From Trametes villosa (Eukaryota; Basidiomycota; Agaricomycetes; Polyporales; Polyporaceae): 64,000 bases of DNA. The first letter of the stretch is position 1; each line of letters opens with the position of its first letter. Under the pieces are notes generated by a model. The model had not been told where the DNA came from. It searched no databases and saw nothing but the letters and a program-made list of their open reading frames with translations. Made by a program: the position numbers and the translations under genes. Below, one piece after another: positions 22,579 through 32,780 of this stretch. Location of the stretch: positions 1,116,001-1,180,000 of the forward strand of contig PUDQ02000066.1 of assembly GCA_002964805.2 (NCBI GenBank). Direction: 5' to 3'.

Positions 22579-23264
22579 ACGAGAACGACAGGCATGGATG
22601 GACGACCAAACCACCCCCCTGACCTGGGACACACACGAACATAAGGCGAGCCAGACAAAGCGCAGTATGAACGTGAGGTTACCGGCGGGCCCAAATCTAC
22701 TGGCCGAAAGGAACAGGAAAGCCCGCCGGGCAAGCACAAGCGGAAGCCTATTCAGGCTAGCAACGAGCCGCGCCGAGAGGCTGAAGTGCACGAGCTGACT
22801 GGACAGCCACCGCACATAGTTGCGCCGAGCTGCAGGCCAAGGCAGATCTCAGCGGGCATGGCTGTAGCCGCTGTAGTACAGCAGCCACCAACAACATACG
22901 CACACAAACCAACCCCCAAACACACGGCTTAGCACCAGGCAACGGAAACAGGCGACCCAGCGGGTCGGGAGGGGCGGGGCCCCTGGCCGCTGGACCCAGC
23001 CCCAATGAGCGGCCTGCCGGGAACGGAAGTGGCCCTCCGGCGCAAGCCGGAGTAGGAAGGAGCGGGCCGGACGGGGGAGGAGGGCCTGCGGGACAGGCAG
23101 ATCCCCCCGAAAGGCCAAGGGCGGACCCGGCTGGGCAGGACCCAGGCGGCGAAGCCCGCAACGCTCAAAACGAGCCGGGCAGAGACGACCAGCAAAGAGG
23201 ACGGCAGGAGCGGAGGCGTAGGAAAGAGAAAAGCAGAGCGAGAGTTAAAATCGCGTCCTTAAAC

Positions 23265-26200
23265 ATGAGAGGCCTCGGGCAAACGGACTCGAACGGTGTC
23301 AGCGACAAGTGGCTGAGAATAAACCAACTGGTCAGAGACCAGAGAATCGCGATCCTAGCAATACAGGAGGCGCATCTAACACTAGAAAGGGCTGAACGCC
23401 TGAACGAGCTCTTCGCGGCGTCACTGAGAGTGATAGCTTCCCCAGACCCCGAGTCCCCGGCAGCCGCGAGAGGCGTAGCGTACGTACTGAACAAGAGGAT
23501 ACTAGACACGGACGCCGTCACAACGGAGAACCTATGCGAAGGAAGAGCAATGCTCCTGAACATGAAATGGGGCGCGGCGAACACGCTGAGGATGCTGAAC
23601 GTGTACGCACCGAACATAACGGTCGAAAATGCTGCATATTGGGGGACGCTAGCTACAGGATTGGGGAGAGACAGGATGGCGGAATTAGATATTGTCTTGG
23701 GGGACCTGAACCTGACGGAGGATCCGATGGACAGGCTCCCGGTAAGAGGGGATCCTGAGAGAGCAGTCGAGGAACTACAAAACTTCGTAAGGAACTGCGG
23801 CATGCACGACGGATGGCGCGAGGCGGCCCCAAAGACCATGGCGTACACATACCTCCAATCGAGCACTGGCAGCCAGTCCAGAATTGACCGTATCTACATG
23901 AAGAGAGCCCTAATAGACAAATCAGCTGACTGGGACATCGTCGAGTCGGGAATCAGGACCGACCATAGGATGGTTGTGTGCTCAGTGGCGAACTACAACG
24001 CGCCCTTCGTGGGCAAAGGGAGATGGACCCTGCCGCTAAGCATAATCAATGACCAGGAATTTATGGAGAGAGCGACCGAAATGGGGAGGGCGGTAAGTGC
24101 GAGAATAGCGGTAAACAGGCCCGGAGCGAACGAGGGTAGCCCGCAAGCGCTATACCGCGATTTCAAACGGGACCTGACGGCCGTAGCACGAAGCAGAACC
24201 AAAGAGCTGTACGCGAAATGGAACAAGAAAATATCAAACCTGAAGGAGCAGCTCAAAGGAGTCCTGAACCAAACGAACGGAGAGGGGGACCCTCCCGAAG
24301 CGGCTAGAGTGGAGACGGCCGCAATCCTACAAAGGAAGTTAACAAAGCTGGAGGAAAAGCGCTTCGAAAAGCAAAGAGAAAACCTCCACACAAAACAGTG
24401 GCTGGAAGGCGAGACCATGAGTAAGTTCTGGGTCAAGCAGGGCAAACAGCATGCGCCACACACACCTTTCCACGAATTGCGCACCGAGGGGGCGCAGGGA
24501 TGGGCCTACATCAGCAGATCGAGCAGCATGGCGGAGGTCGCGAAGAACCACTACGACCAGATTCAAGTAGACGACATGGAAGGGCTGAGAGGTACGCACC
24601 AAGAAGCGATAGATCGGGCGCTGGGGCCGGCGGAGGCCAGCCTAACGTCAGCCCAGAAAGGGAGGCTCGGGGAGAAGCTAAAAATTGATGAGATCCTAGG
24701 AGCGGTCGTGACGGCGGCCAAAGGAAAGGCAGCGGGGCTTGACGGCCTGCCGGCCGAGCTGTGGCAGGAACTACACAGGAAGTTCCTCAGAGACTCCAAG
24801 GCGAACAAACCGGCCTTCGACGTCGTGGGCCTGCTGCGCAAAATCTTTAACGATGTTGAAGAAAACGGAGAGGTCGAGTGCCCGGAGTTCGCGCAAGGCT
24901 GGATATGCCCGATCTACAAAAAAGGGGATAAGAGGGACATAGTCAACTACAGACCCATCACGGTGCTGAACGCCGATTACAAAATATTCACCAAAGCTTT
25001 GTCGGACAAATTGGCGGAGTGCGCGCACACAATAATACACCCGGATCAAGCTGGATTCGTCAGGGGGAGGAAAATTCACGATAACGTCAAGCTCACCAAG
25101 CTGATAATAGACTTCGCGGAAGCAGAAGAGCTTGAGGGGGTGATCGTAGCCCTGGACCAAGAAAAGGCGTACGATAAGATCAATCACGAATACCTGTGGC
25201 AAGCCCTGAGGAGGGCGAACTTCCCTGAACGCTTCATAAGGACAGTCAAGGCACTATACAGAGCAGCAACGAGCGCGGTGATGCTGAATGGAGTGATCAG
25301 CGAGCTGTTCGCGATCACAAGGGGGGTGCGGCAAGGGGACCCACTATCGTGTCTGCTGTTCAACGTGGCGATCGAGCCACTGGCGTGCGCGCTGAGGAAG
25401 TCGAACCTGAAAGGCATAGACGTACCGGGAATGGCCGAGAGACTGATCGCAACGCTCTTCGCTGACGATACCACCGTCTTCCTCAACGCAGGAGACGACT
25501 TCGGAGACCTACAGGAGATCCTGGACTGCTGGTGTAGAGGGTCAAGGGCGAAGTTCAACGGGGAAAAGACCGAAGTCATACCGATAGGAAACAAGGCCTT
25601 CAGAGAGCGTGTGTGTGAGACGCGAGCAATGGGGGAGGGAGGCCACCACCCGCTCCCAAACGGGATAAAGATCGCGCGGGATACTGTGCCGGTAAGAACG
25701 CTAGGCGCGTGGGTAGGAAACGGTGTCGATCAGGCTGTGCCGTGGGCGAAAGTCGCTAAAACTGTGGAGGAAAACCTTGAAAGATGGGGCAGGAGAAACC
25801 CATCGATGCAAGGAAGAAGGTTAATAGTAAACATGGAACTGGGGGGACGCACCCAGTACTTGGCCAGGGTGCAAGGAATGCCGGAGGCAGTAGAGAAGAA
25901 ACTGGAAAAGCTGGCGGTAGCGTTCATGTGGGGCGGCAGCGCAAAACCGAGGGTCGCAAAAAGTGTCCTGACGCAGCCTGTCAAAAAAGGGGGTGTCGCA
26001 ATGCTAGACATTAGCGCAAGGAACGAGGCCATCGATTTAATGTGGCTAAAGGGATACCTCGACATTTCGGAGGGAAGGCCAAGGTGGGCGCACGTTGCAG
26101 ACGCTCTCCTAGCCAAGGCGATGGCGAGCGGATCCAAGAATGTGGAAAAGGAGGCAAGGGTAAACACTTTCCTCCAGACATGGGGGGTAAGCACAAGGCT

Positions 26201-28070
26201 GGCCGCAGGCCTGCCGAGAGACCTTGCGCGAATGGTCAAGACAGGCAAAAAGTACGAGATCAGCATAGACGCACCGAACCCCCAGCGGGCCCTGCAAGAA
26301 GCCCTCCCAGTCTGGTACCACCTGGGGGTAACGCAAGCGAGAGGCATGGAAAATAGCATGTCCAACAGATGCCTAAGGAAGAAGCACGGTGTGGTAACCG
26401 TGGCGGCATGCGAAGGAGTAGCTAGGCGGCTGAGCGCGGCAACAGGGCATAGGCCCAGCAGGGAATGTGCGTGCCAGGACTGCGTCCTAGACCGCGCGGA
26501 AGCCGGATGCGACTTCCCCCATAGGTGCGCAGTCGCAGCTCGGAAGGCGCTGGACAGACTAAACGAGAAGTGGAAGCCGAGCGAGGCCGTCGCAAACGAC
26601 GGGCTAAGCCTCACGCCGACTAGGATTCAGGCGAACGCAGCCGCGGCAGAGCAAGCGGAAGACGTCCTCTTCGATCCGACGATCACACAGGACCTGCCGA
26701 TCGCACACGCCTTCAGGATCTTCTGCGGGGAGGAGCAGGCGCTGGAGAAACCGACGCGCAGACTCCCGGCACCTTACCAGGTGCCGCAAGAAGCCACGAC
26801 CGTATACACAGACGGGTCCTGCGTGGGGAACGGCAGCGCAAACGCGAGGGCGGGAGCCGGTGCGTGGTACGGAGAAGACGACGCAAGGAATGCCGCCGCA
26901 AGGGTCCCCGGTAGCGTGCAAACGAACCAAACAGGCGAAGTGCACGCGGTGTCGCTGGCCACCGCGGGCACGCCGCCCTTTGCACCCCTAACGATAGTCA
27001 CGGACTCCAAATACGTGTACCACGGGCTGACGAGAGACTTACCACACTGGGAGGACAGAGGATGGACGGGCGTCGCTAACAGCGAAGTACTGAAAGAAGC
27101 CGTGGCGAGGCTCAGAGCCAGGAGTGCGCCGACATGGATAAGGTGGGTGAAAGGACATAGTGGAGTCGCAGGGAACGAAAGCGCGGACGCGCTGGCGGCA
27201 AGAGGGGCAGAAATGAACCCTGAGAGACAGGCCAGCCTGCCCCGCCACGACAGGAGCTTCCTGCCGAAGGGGGCCAGATTAGCAACGCTGACCCAAAAAC
27301 TAGCCTACAAGGCAATCAGTGGCCGAAAGGCGCCCAAAGACAGACGTACCACCGAGGTCATGCTGGGAAGGATCGCCGCCACCATAGGGGAGGACTACAA
27401 GCAGTGGGTGACTAACGCGAGCGTCTGGAAGGGGCTGAGGAAACCGGAAGTCTCCAAAAGAGCAAGGGACTTCATGTGGAAATGTATTCACGATGCCTAC
27501 AAAGTGGGGGCCTACTGGGCGAATATCCCCGGGTACGAAATGAGAGAGGCGTGTGTCAAGTGCGGCACCACGGAGTCCATGGAGCACATACTCACGGAAT
27601 GCGACATCCCGGGGCAGAGTCTACTGTGGACAATGGCGAAAGAGATGTTAGCAGGGAAAGGGTTAAGCAACCTCCCGCCGCTCACCATTGGCGCAATCCT
27701 GGGAATACCGGCCCTAGTCGGAGGAAAAGAAGATGAGGACATACAGCCTGGAACGTGTCGGCTGCTGAAGATAGTCGTGTCGGAGACGGCCCACCTGATA
27801 TGGAAGGTCAGGTGTGAAAGGGTGATCGGGCGGGAGAACAACGAGGAAAAATGGCACACGCACCTGGAGCTTAGGCGCAAGTGGATGGCAGCAATCAATA
27901 GAAGGCTAAGGATTGACATTGAGTCGACCCACAAGAGATGGGGGAAGAGGAGGCTGACAGTAAGCACGGTGCTCGAGACGTGGGCAGGGACTCTCGAAAA
28001 CGAGAAAGACTTGCCGCAGGACTGGATCGACGAAGAGGGGGTTTTAGTGGGTACGTCATACGGCACATGA
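23265..28070 (+). CDS. LINE ORF2 polyprotein: APE endonuclease, reverse transcriptase, RNase H
   Basis: Catalyses target-primed reverse transcription. Numbered from the ATG at 23265 (1601 residues). The APE-like endonuclease has IQEAH (~34), NVYAPN, GDLNLTEDP, SRIDRIYM and DHRMV. The reverse transcriptase has GLDGLPAELW, NYRPITVLN, QAGFVRGR, ALDQEKAYD, GVRQGDPLS and the catalytic FADD (~732). The RNase H has TDGS (~1182), GEVHAV, TDSKYV and NESADALA, all four acidic residues present. The C-terminal knuckle CVKCGTTESMEHILTEC is near 1431. The 23265 ATG lies inside the endonuclease (VKIASLN-MRG), and the frame is open from 22785 with clearly coding sequence but no other ATG. The true N-terminus is therefore upstream and initiates in an unconventional way. 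Confidence 0.92.
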   Translation: MRGLGQTDSNGVSDKWLRINQLVRDQRIAILAIQEAHLTLERAERLNELFAASLRVIASPDPESPAAARGVAYVLNKRILDTDAVTTENLCEGRAMLLNMKWGAANTLRMLNVYAPNITVENAAYWGTLATGLGRDRMAELDIVLGDLNLTEDPMDRLPVRGDPERAVEELQNFVRNCGMHDGWREAAPKTMAYTYLQSSTGSQSRIDRIYMKRALIDKSADWDIVESGIRTDHRMVVCSVANYNAPFVGKGRWTLPLSIINDQEFMERATEMGRAVSARIAVNRPGANEGSPQALYRDFKRDLTAVARSRTKELYAKWNKKISNLKEQLKGVLNQTNGEGDPPEAARVETAAILQRKLTKLEEKRFEKQRENLHTKQWLEGETMSKFWVKQGKQHAPHTPFHELRTEGAQGWAYISRSSSMAEVAKNHYDQIQVDDMEGLRGTHQEAIDRALGPAEASLTSAQKGRLGEKLKIDEILGAVVTAAKGKAAGLDGLPAELWQELHRKFLRDSKANKPAFDVVGLLRKIFNDVEENGEVECPEFAQGWICPIYKKGDKRDIVNYRPITVLNADYKIFTKALSDKLAECAHTIIHPDQAGFVRGRKIHDNVKLTKLIIDFAEAEELEGVIVALDQEKAYDKINHEYLWQALRRANFPERFIRTVKALYRAATSAVMLNGVISELFAITRGVRQGDPLSCLLFNVAIEPLACALRKSNLKGIDVPGMAERLIATLFADDTTVFLNAGDDFGDLQEILDCWCRGSRAKFNGEKTEVIPIGNKAFRERVCETRAMGEGGHHPLPNGIKIARDTVPVRTLGAWVGNGVDQAVPWAKVAKTVEENLERWGRRNPSMQGRRLIVNMELGGRTQYLARVQGMPEAVEKKLEKLAVAFMWGGSAKPRVAKSVLTQPVKKGGVAMLDISARNEAIDLMWLKGYLDISEGRPRWAHVADALLAKAMASGSKNVEKEARVNTFLQTWGVSTRLAAGLPRDLARMVKTGKKYEISIDAPNPQRALQEALPVWYHLGVTQARGMENSMSNRCLRKKHGVVTVAACEGVARRLSAATGHRPSRECACQDCVLDRAEAGCDFPHRCAVAARKALDRLNEKWKPSEAVANDGLSLTPTRIQANAAAAEQAEDVLFDPTITQDLPIAHAFRIFCGEEQALEKPTRRLPAPYQVPQEATTVYTDGSCVGNGSANARAGAGAWYGEDDARNAAARVPGSVQTNQTGEVHAVSLATAGTPPFAPLTIVTDSKYVYHGLTRDLPHWEDRGWTGVANSEVLKEAVARLRARSAPTWIRWVKGHSGVAGNESADALAARGAEMNPERQASLPRHDRSFLPKGARLATLTQKLAYKAISGRKAPKDRRTTEVMLGRIAATIGEDYKQWVTNASVWKGLRKPEVSKRARDFMWKCIHDAYKVGAYWANIPGYEMREACVKCGTTESMEHILTECDIPGQSLLWTMAKEMLAGKGLSNLPPLTIGAILGIPALVGGKEDEDIQPGTCRLLKIVVSETAHLIWKVRCERVIGRENNEEKWHTHLELRRKWMAAINRRLRIDIESTHKRWGKRRLTVSTVLETWAGTLENEKDLPQDWIDEEGVLVGTSYGT

Positions 28071-28220
28071 AGGCGAGTCCCACACTGCCTACCGGACCGA
28101 GAGAAGGTAGGCGTGCGTAAAGCATTTCCCCCTTGGTGCAGAGGGTGCGATCCCCCTATACCGAGCTCACTTGGATGAGGGCCGAAGGCTCAGACTCCAA
28201 GGTGCACCAGCAAAAAAAAA
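28071..28220 (+). other. LINE 3' UTR with hairpins and A-tail
   Basis: A 7-bp perfect stem (GCCTACC 28087-28093 with GGTAGGC 28106-28112) is followed by an enclosing CCTTGG/CCAAGG pair (28131-28136, 28197-28202). Inside it is a small GAA-loop hairpin near 28179-28191. The A-run follows at 28212. Probably the signal read by the element's own reverse transcriptase. Confidence 0.5.
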
Positions 28221-28236
28221 AAGAAACATCTGTCAA
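28221..28236. repeat. target-site duplication of the LINE, right copy
   Basis: Exact copy of 15175-15190. The first two A's could belong to the A-tail, so the duplication is 14-16 bp. Confidence 0.9.
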
Positions 28237-28241
28237 CGCAC

Positions 28242-31200
28242 CTCCATGCCCAGTAAAGCGTCAACGCACTTCTGAAGGCCGACGCTGGCTTGCGTGTCCA
28301 GCGGTTTGTACTTCACTACGAGGAACAGCTTCGACGACTATCCTGCTTCAGGTGCGAGAAACATTCGTGCTTACAAGTGACTACGTGCACGATCCTACCA
28401 GCAAATCGCATGCGTTAGTCAGTTTCAGCGATGGCGCAGAGCATGAGACCACATACCCAGCTGCCTGGAGACAATTTGCGACAAATGGGGGTGCCCAGCG
28501 CATATCGTACTTCTCGTGGTAGAGCATGGCTGGCGAGCAAGGGGATTAGCAGTCGATCACTTGTACCTTACAATTCAGCTTACCGAATGACGCTATCTGT
28601 GCCGCTGCGCCCTGGCATATGTCGTACGACTCCCAAGGCACCGGGTCTGGGTCTAGCGAGGGCGAGCCGGCTCGCGCCAAACTCATCGAGCCAACGAGTC
28701 AGAATTTCGTCACCATACACCACTAGCGTAAATACTGGCACTCACTCTGCACCCTTCGGTATGCTTTCCAAAGACAAACGGTCAGATATATGTCGTCATT
28801 CCCCCGCGAAAGCGCTAGATGCTTACAATGGTCGATGCAGGAGGAGCACGCTGGCCCAGTACTGCACGTGCATGACCAGTACGTGCGGGGCCGGACATGG
28901 CTTCGTGCTAGCCACAGAGTTGTATGCGAGATGTTCGGGGAGGTCGTGAGCCCACTGGAGCAGCCGGCTGTACAGCTCCTGACGGAGGGCGCGCGGGGGA
29001 ACGGCGCGTGCACGCGAGACGCGGTACACCTTCGCGAGGACTTCTCCTGTGATGATGTCTGCAGTGTGGGGAAGGCGTTAGTATCCCTGTATCGAAGAAG
29101 AACCCGTAGATGGGGGAAGATAAGTAGAAATCATACAAAGCGAGGATATGTGCCGCATATACCCCATGTATGCGGCGGGCGCGGGGGAAACGGTAGCGTA
29201 GCGCGGGTCGTGAGGGGATGGCTCCCATATTCGATCGGTGTCGTCCTGTAGCTTCAATCAGAATTGTTTGGTGTATACTTTGGATGGGGAATTACCGAAG
29301 GAACATCGGGTAATGGTGTCGTGAAGTCGCCTTCGTGTATCGTGATCGTCCGGCCCAGGAACAATGCGGAAAACCTGGGTTATAGGGTCATGTCACCACC
29401 ACGCCCTCCCAACAGGAACGCCACGAGGATGCACGCACTTGTCTGCCAAACAGCATGCCCACCAGATCCGCTTGCGGATGTCCTGCTCCTTAGCCGTGAA
29501 GAGCTCGCGGCCATTGTGGACCCATTTCTCCGGGTTGCGGTTTAAACCGAGATCAAGTGCCTGACGTTCCCGAGGGTGATCACTGTCAGCATCGGACGCT
29601 GCCGCCGCCTGGATGATCAGTGAACTGACCATGCGCACTGCCATACCTATGATTCGTAACTCGGGTTAGCGAACGATGGAAAGCGTAAACGTATCACAGT
29701 AGGACACACCAATGTGCAACCACCCCTCTTCCAGACTTCCTAGAGCGCCGAGGAACGACGTCAACCTCACTTCCATGCAACAGCAACCACCTGACTACTA
29801 CATACCGATGCCGAACTCCCGCATACCGAGCAATACGAGGGCCTGGACTGTCGTCGTCCGGCTCTCGTGGTACATCGTATCCAAGATCGTCCGCGCGCAA
29901 GCCGCGTAGTCGCTGGATCGGGCGGCGCTCATATCCCCGGGGTGGTGCCCGCCAGCCTGACCGGTGGGGTCGAGCGAATCAAAGTGGCTGGCCGCGTACG
30001 CGAAGATGGCGAAGAGGAGGAGCTTGGATGGTTTCTGTGGTTGCTCCGGTCGGACTTCGCCGTGCGAACCGGACGACAGGCTGAACGGGCGGTCGGGATC
30101 GGAGTACCTATAGTAGTAATTAGAACCAGTAGAAATCTTTTTCACTGGTAACAAAGCGTAGTCACCCTGTCGTTCTTCATGGGACAGGGTATAGAGTCAG
30201 CATACATACGCGTTCAGCCGTCATATGGGAGAGACCTACGTTGTGCGGTACTGCGCCATGAACGACTCTTCGTCGACGACTGGCACAGCGGGGTTGACGT
30301 ACGTGAAGAAAATCTGAACAAGGCGGTCCTGGACGTGTGCTGGCGGCATCCGTATCTCAGGCTGCACACGTGTGGCAGACTGATCAATGAATAACTGCGC
30401 GTTGTCTCCTGGCCCTGGCCAGAATTTTGCCATGGGGAAGTGCCTGGGGAGAGCGTTTGAATGAGCGTGTGGCGGAGGAGACAGGGAGGACGGCGCGTAT
30501 GCTGTACCAGATGCCCTTGAGGTTCCGCCCGTCTGTGCGTTCCGTCTGCGCAAGCAGCTGCAGCCCGCTTGCGTTGCCGTGGTATCGCACCTCTCGATTT
30601 TCGTCGATGGACAGGTTGCCGAATGCATCTGTGCAATCGTCTAGGTCCTCGTGGGCGTCCTCCACCGACCCTGTGCCAGTCGTGAGCTTCCTGCCCACTG
30701 CATACCATGTACGCCTATACCTTCGTGTGACGAGTTTATGCTTCGCGTGGAGTACGGTGCTGATAATAGCACAGAGCTCGGAGAAGGATCTTCTAGCCGC
30801 CTCTTCGTCCTCGGAGGCTCACAGGTACGGCCTTGATCCTGACTGGAATCATTACCCGGCACAGTCTGCGATGTTGAGGCTCGGGGACTAGCTGAGCCAC
30901 TGCCGAACGACCGCGCGAGGCGTTCGGACAACCGGTCTTGCCACAGCAGCGTCGGCCGAGTGGTCTGGATCATGGGGTCTGTCGATGCGAGCATAAGCTT
31001 TTGCGTTCGTGAAGGCGGGGTATCGTGGGGGGCGCACCGCGGGCGATGACGTTCTCGATGACGTGCTCGCGCGTTGCTCGGGACTCGCGGCGGGCGCGGT
31101 GGCTCTGAGCCTTGGGCTTCTCAGCGACGATGGACGAGAAGAAGTTGTCCTTGGTGGTGTCGAAGGCGCGTTTCTCGCGCCCGGTCACACCCTGGCTCAC

Positions 31201-31852
31201 GAGAGGGATGAATGCGACGCGAGTGTTTTCGAGAGCGCGGGGTACGTACAAATGGCCCGGCGTCCACAGTGTCGAGTATGTGCGAAGCGAGCTCGTCCTT
31301 GCCGAGCTCGTCGATGATGGACCGTGAGCGGATGTCTGTTGAGGACATGATGGCGGCAAGGACGCTCTCAACCTGGTGCAGTCGATGCTCCAACGCCTGG
31401 ATGTAACCTTTCGGAGGTCCTCTTCGGAAGCTGGGGGCTGAAGCGCGATACGTGCCGGTTAGCCTGCTAAGAAGTTCTCGATAACCTATGCATACCTGTA
31501 TATGCGCATTCTGGGAGGAGCGTAAGTAATCCATATGAGAAGAACAAGGACAGCATGGGCAGAAAAACCCTACCTGTTCCGATCGCAGCGCAGGTCTTGC
31601 ATGGTTCGCCCTCGGTAGGCGATGGCTCGCATTTGCTCTTGAACTTGCGGCATCTATCACACGCTGTGGATGCAGAGGATGATCAGGGTAAGCAGAAAAG
31701 ACGCAGCCATCAGCCAGAGTATCGTTGATCGTACCTTTTGCGCTCCTCGGAGTTTTCACCTGGTCTGAGGTAGAGGGACCTGCAGTGGGAGGCTGCTCGT
31801 CGAGCTTTACCCCCTGGGACGCAGAGGAGCCCTCCGGAGCGGTTTCTAGCAT
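28242..31852 (-). CDS. Zn2Cys6 transcription factor, all but the last exon
   Basis: Nuclear regulator with a binuclear zinc cluster and fungal transcription factor domain; target genes unknown. Start ATG at 31852. Exons 31852-31735, 31663-31574, a 15-nt exon 31510-31496, 31437-31250, 31191-31051, 30997-30721, 30670-30508, 30443-30240, 30107-29806, 29739-29710, 29646-29439 and 29374-29296 join in phase. Later exons continue to 28242; the junction near 29165-29060 is unresolved. The cluster is CX2CX6CX9CX2CX6C (CDRCRKFKSKC...), its sixth Cys in the 15-nt exon. It is followed by FRRGPPKGYIQALEHRLHQVES. Then come FTYVNPAVPVVDEESF, SKLLLFAIFAYAA, WLHIGMAVRMV, RIWWACCLADK, QYWASVLLLHRP and ESYDICQGAAAQIASFG, all typical of the domain. 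The chain resumes at 15141 after an intron now holding the 13-kb LINE. Confidence 0.85.
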
Positions 31853-32780
31853 CCTACCGGCCGCGGAAGCAAATGGCCTGTTTTATTTTACTGCAGGCGA
31901 TCGGCGTCCCGTTCGAGAGGTCCAGGAACGTGATGGGTGAGATGTGCGGGCGTCGGAGACAACAGAGGAGTGGAGAGGACGATGTTGTGGGTCCACAGCG
32001 GTCCACAGGCTTCCTGGATGGGCGTGCAGTGTTAGCCTGTGTCCACAGCCGAGACGTTCCAGACAGAGTCGCGTAGTGCGCACGGCGGGTCCAAGTCAGC
32101 GCCGCCCCAGTCCGAAGGCCTCGGGGTCTCTCGGCCGTTGCCGGGCCTCCGCGATCGAGTGGTCGGTAGAGTTGGACCGCGGCAAGACTGGCGGTGACCT
32201 ACCTATAAGCCTGGCCTCTCTCTGGAGTAGGCCACAGATGAGTAGCTACGCGCTGGGTGGATGTAGGAGTCAAAGTGCAAATTTTCTGCGTCCTGGAGCG
32301 CTGTCCGTGCCAGGGCCGTGCCAGCCAGTGGGCATCTCGGAGGGGTTTACGTTCGCGAGGCGCCACGGCTTCTAACTCCGGTCTAGACAACCTGAAGCTC
32401 GTATCATGGGGCGTCTGCAGACGTCAGGAACGGTAGCAGCATGCAGGAGTTTGGCTCAGCCGCGATCCTGAGTCATGCGAGGCGTCAGAAGGTGGAGACT
32501 CGAGTGGCACTGGCAGGAGAAGCAAGTCGCTGAGCGCTGGGCCCTGGCCGGGTGATGGTGCCTCGGCGATAATACGCACGCTCGCGCGTGACTGCACGGT
32601 CCGGGTGCTGAAGAAGCTGCGCGAGGTTGTGGCCGGCGAGAAGGACGGTCGTATATTTGGTATGTTGAGTACGATAGGTATAATGTTACAGCAAAGACCA
32701 TAGAGTCAACTGTGGTAGGTTGAGATAGCGAATAGCCACGCCCCAAGAGTCCGTCCCAATGCATCCGGGTTCCCTTAGAT
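31853..32780. other. intergenic, no gene recognised
   Basis: Upstream region of the transcription factor (minus) and 3' flank of the membrane protein gene (minus). Short frames only, none with a recognisable product. Confidence 0.5.

Larger units (their letters stand above)
15191..28220 (+). mobile_element. full-length 13-kb non-LTR retrotransposon (LINE) with extra 5' ORFs
   Basis: Boundaries come from the exact 16-bp duplication on both sides and from an A-run (28212-28222) at the 3' end, the hallmarks of target-primed insertion. Contents in order: 5' leader 15191-15786, an unknown ORF 15787-16959, an unknown ORF 17165-17830, a purine-rich spacer, gag-like ORF1 19134-21779, a spacer with a possible nested LTR, ORF2 (endonuclease/RT/RNase H) to 28070, and a structured 3' UTR. 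All ORFs are on the plus strand, antisense to the host gene. The long uninterrupted frames and perfect duplication suggest recent insertion. Tad1-like fungal LINEs share the ORF1/APE-RT-RNaseH plan but are typically about 6-8 kb, so the 3.9 kb before ORF1 is unusual. Confidence 0.88.

Noticed and set aside
25730..26614. 294-codon minus-strand frame opposite ORF2
   Set aside because: Lies entirely within the reverse-transcriptase/RNase H coding region on the other strand.
28141..28165. Possible tRNA gene in the LINE 3' UTR
   Set aside because: Only the B-box-like stretch fits; no acceptor stem or anticodon arm could be drawn.
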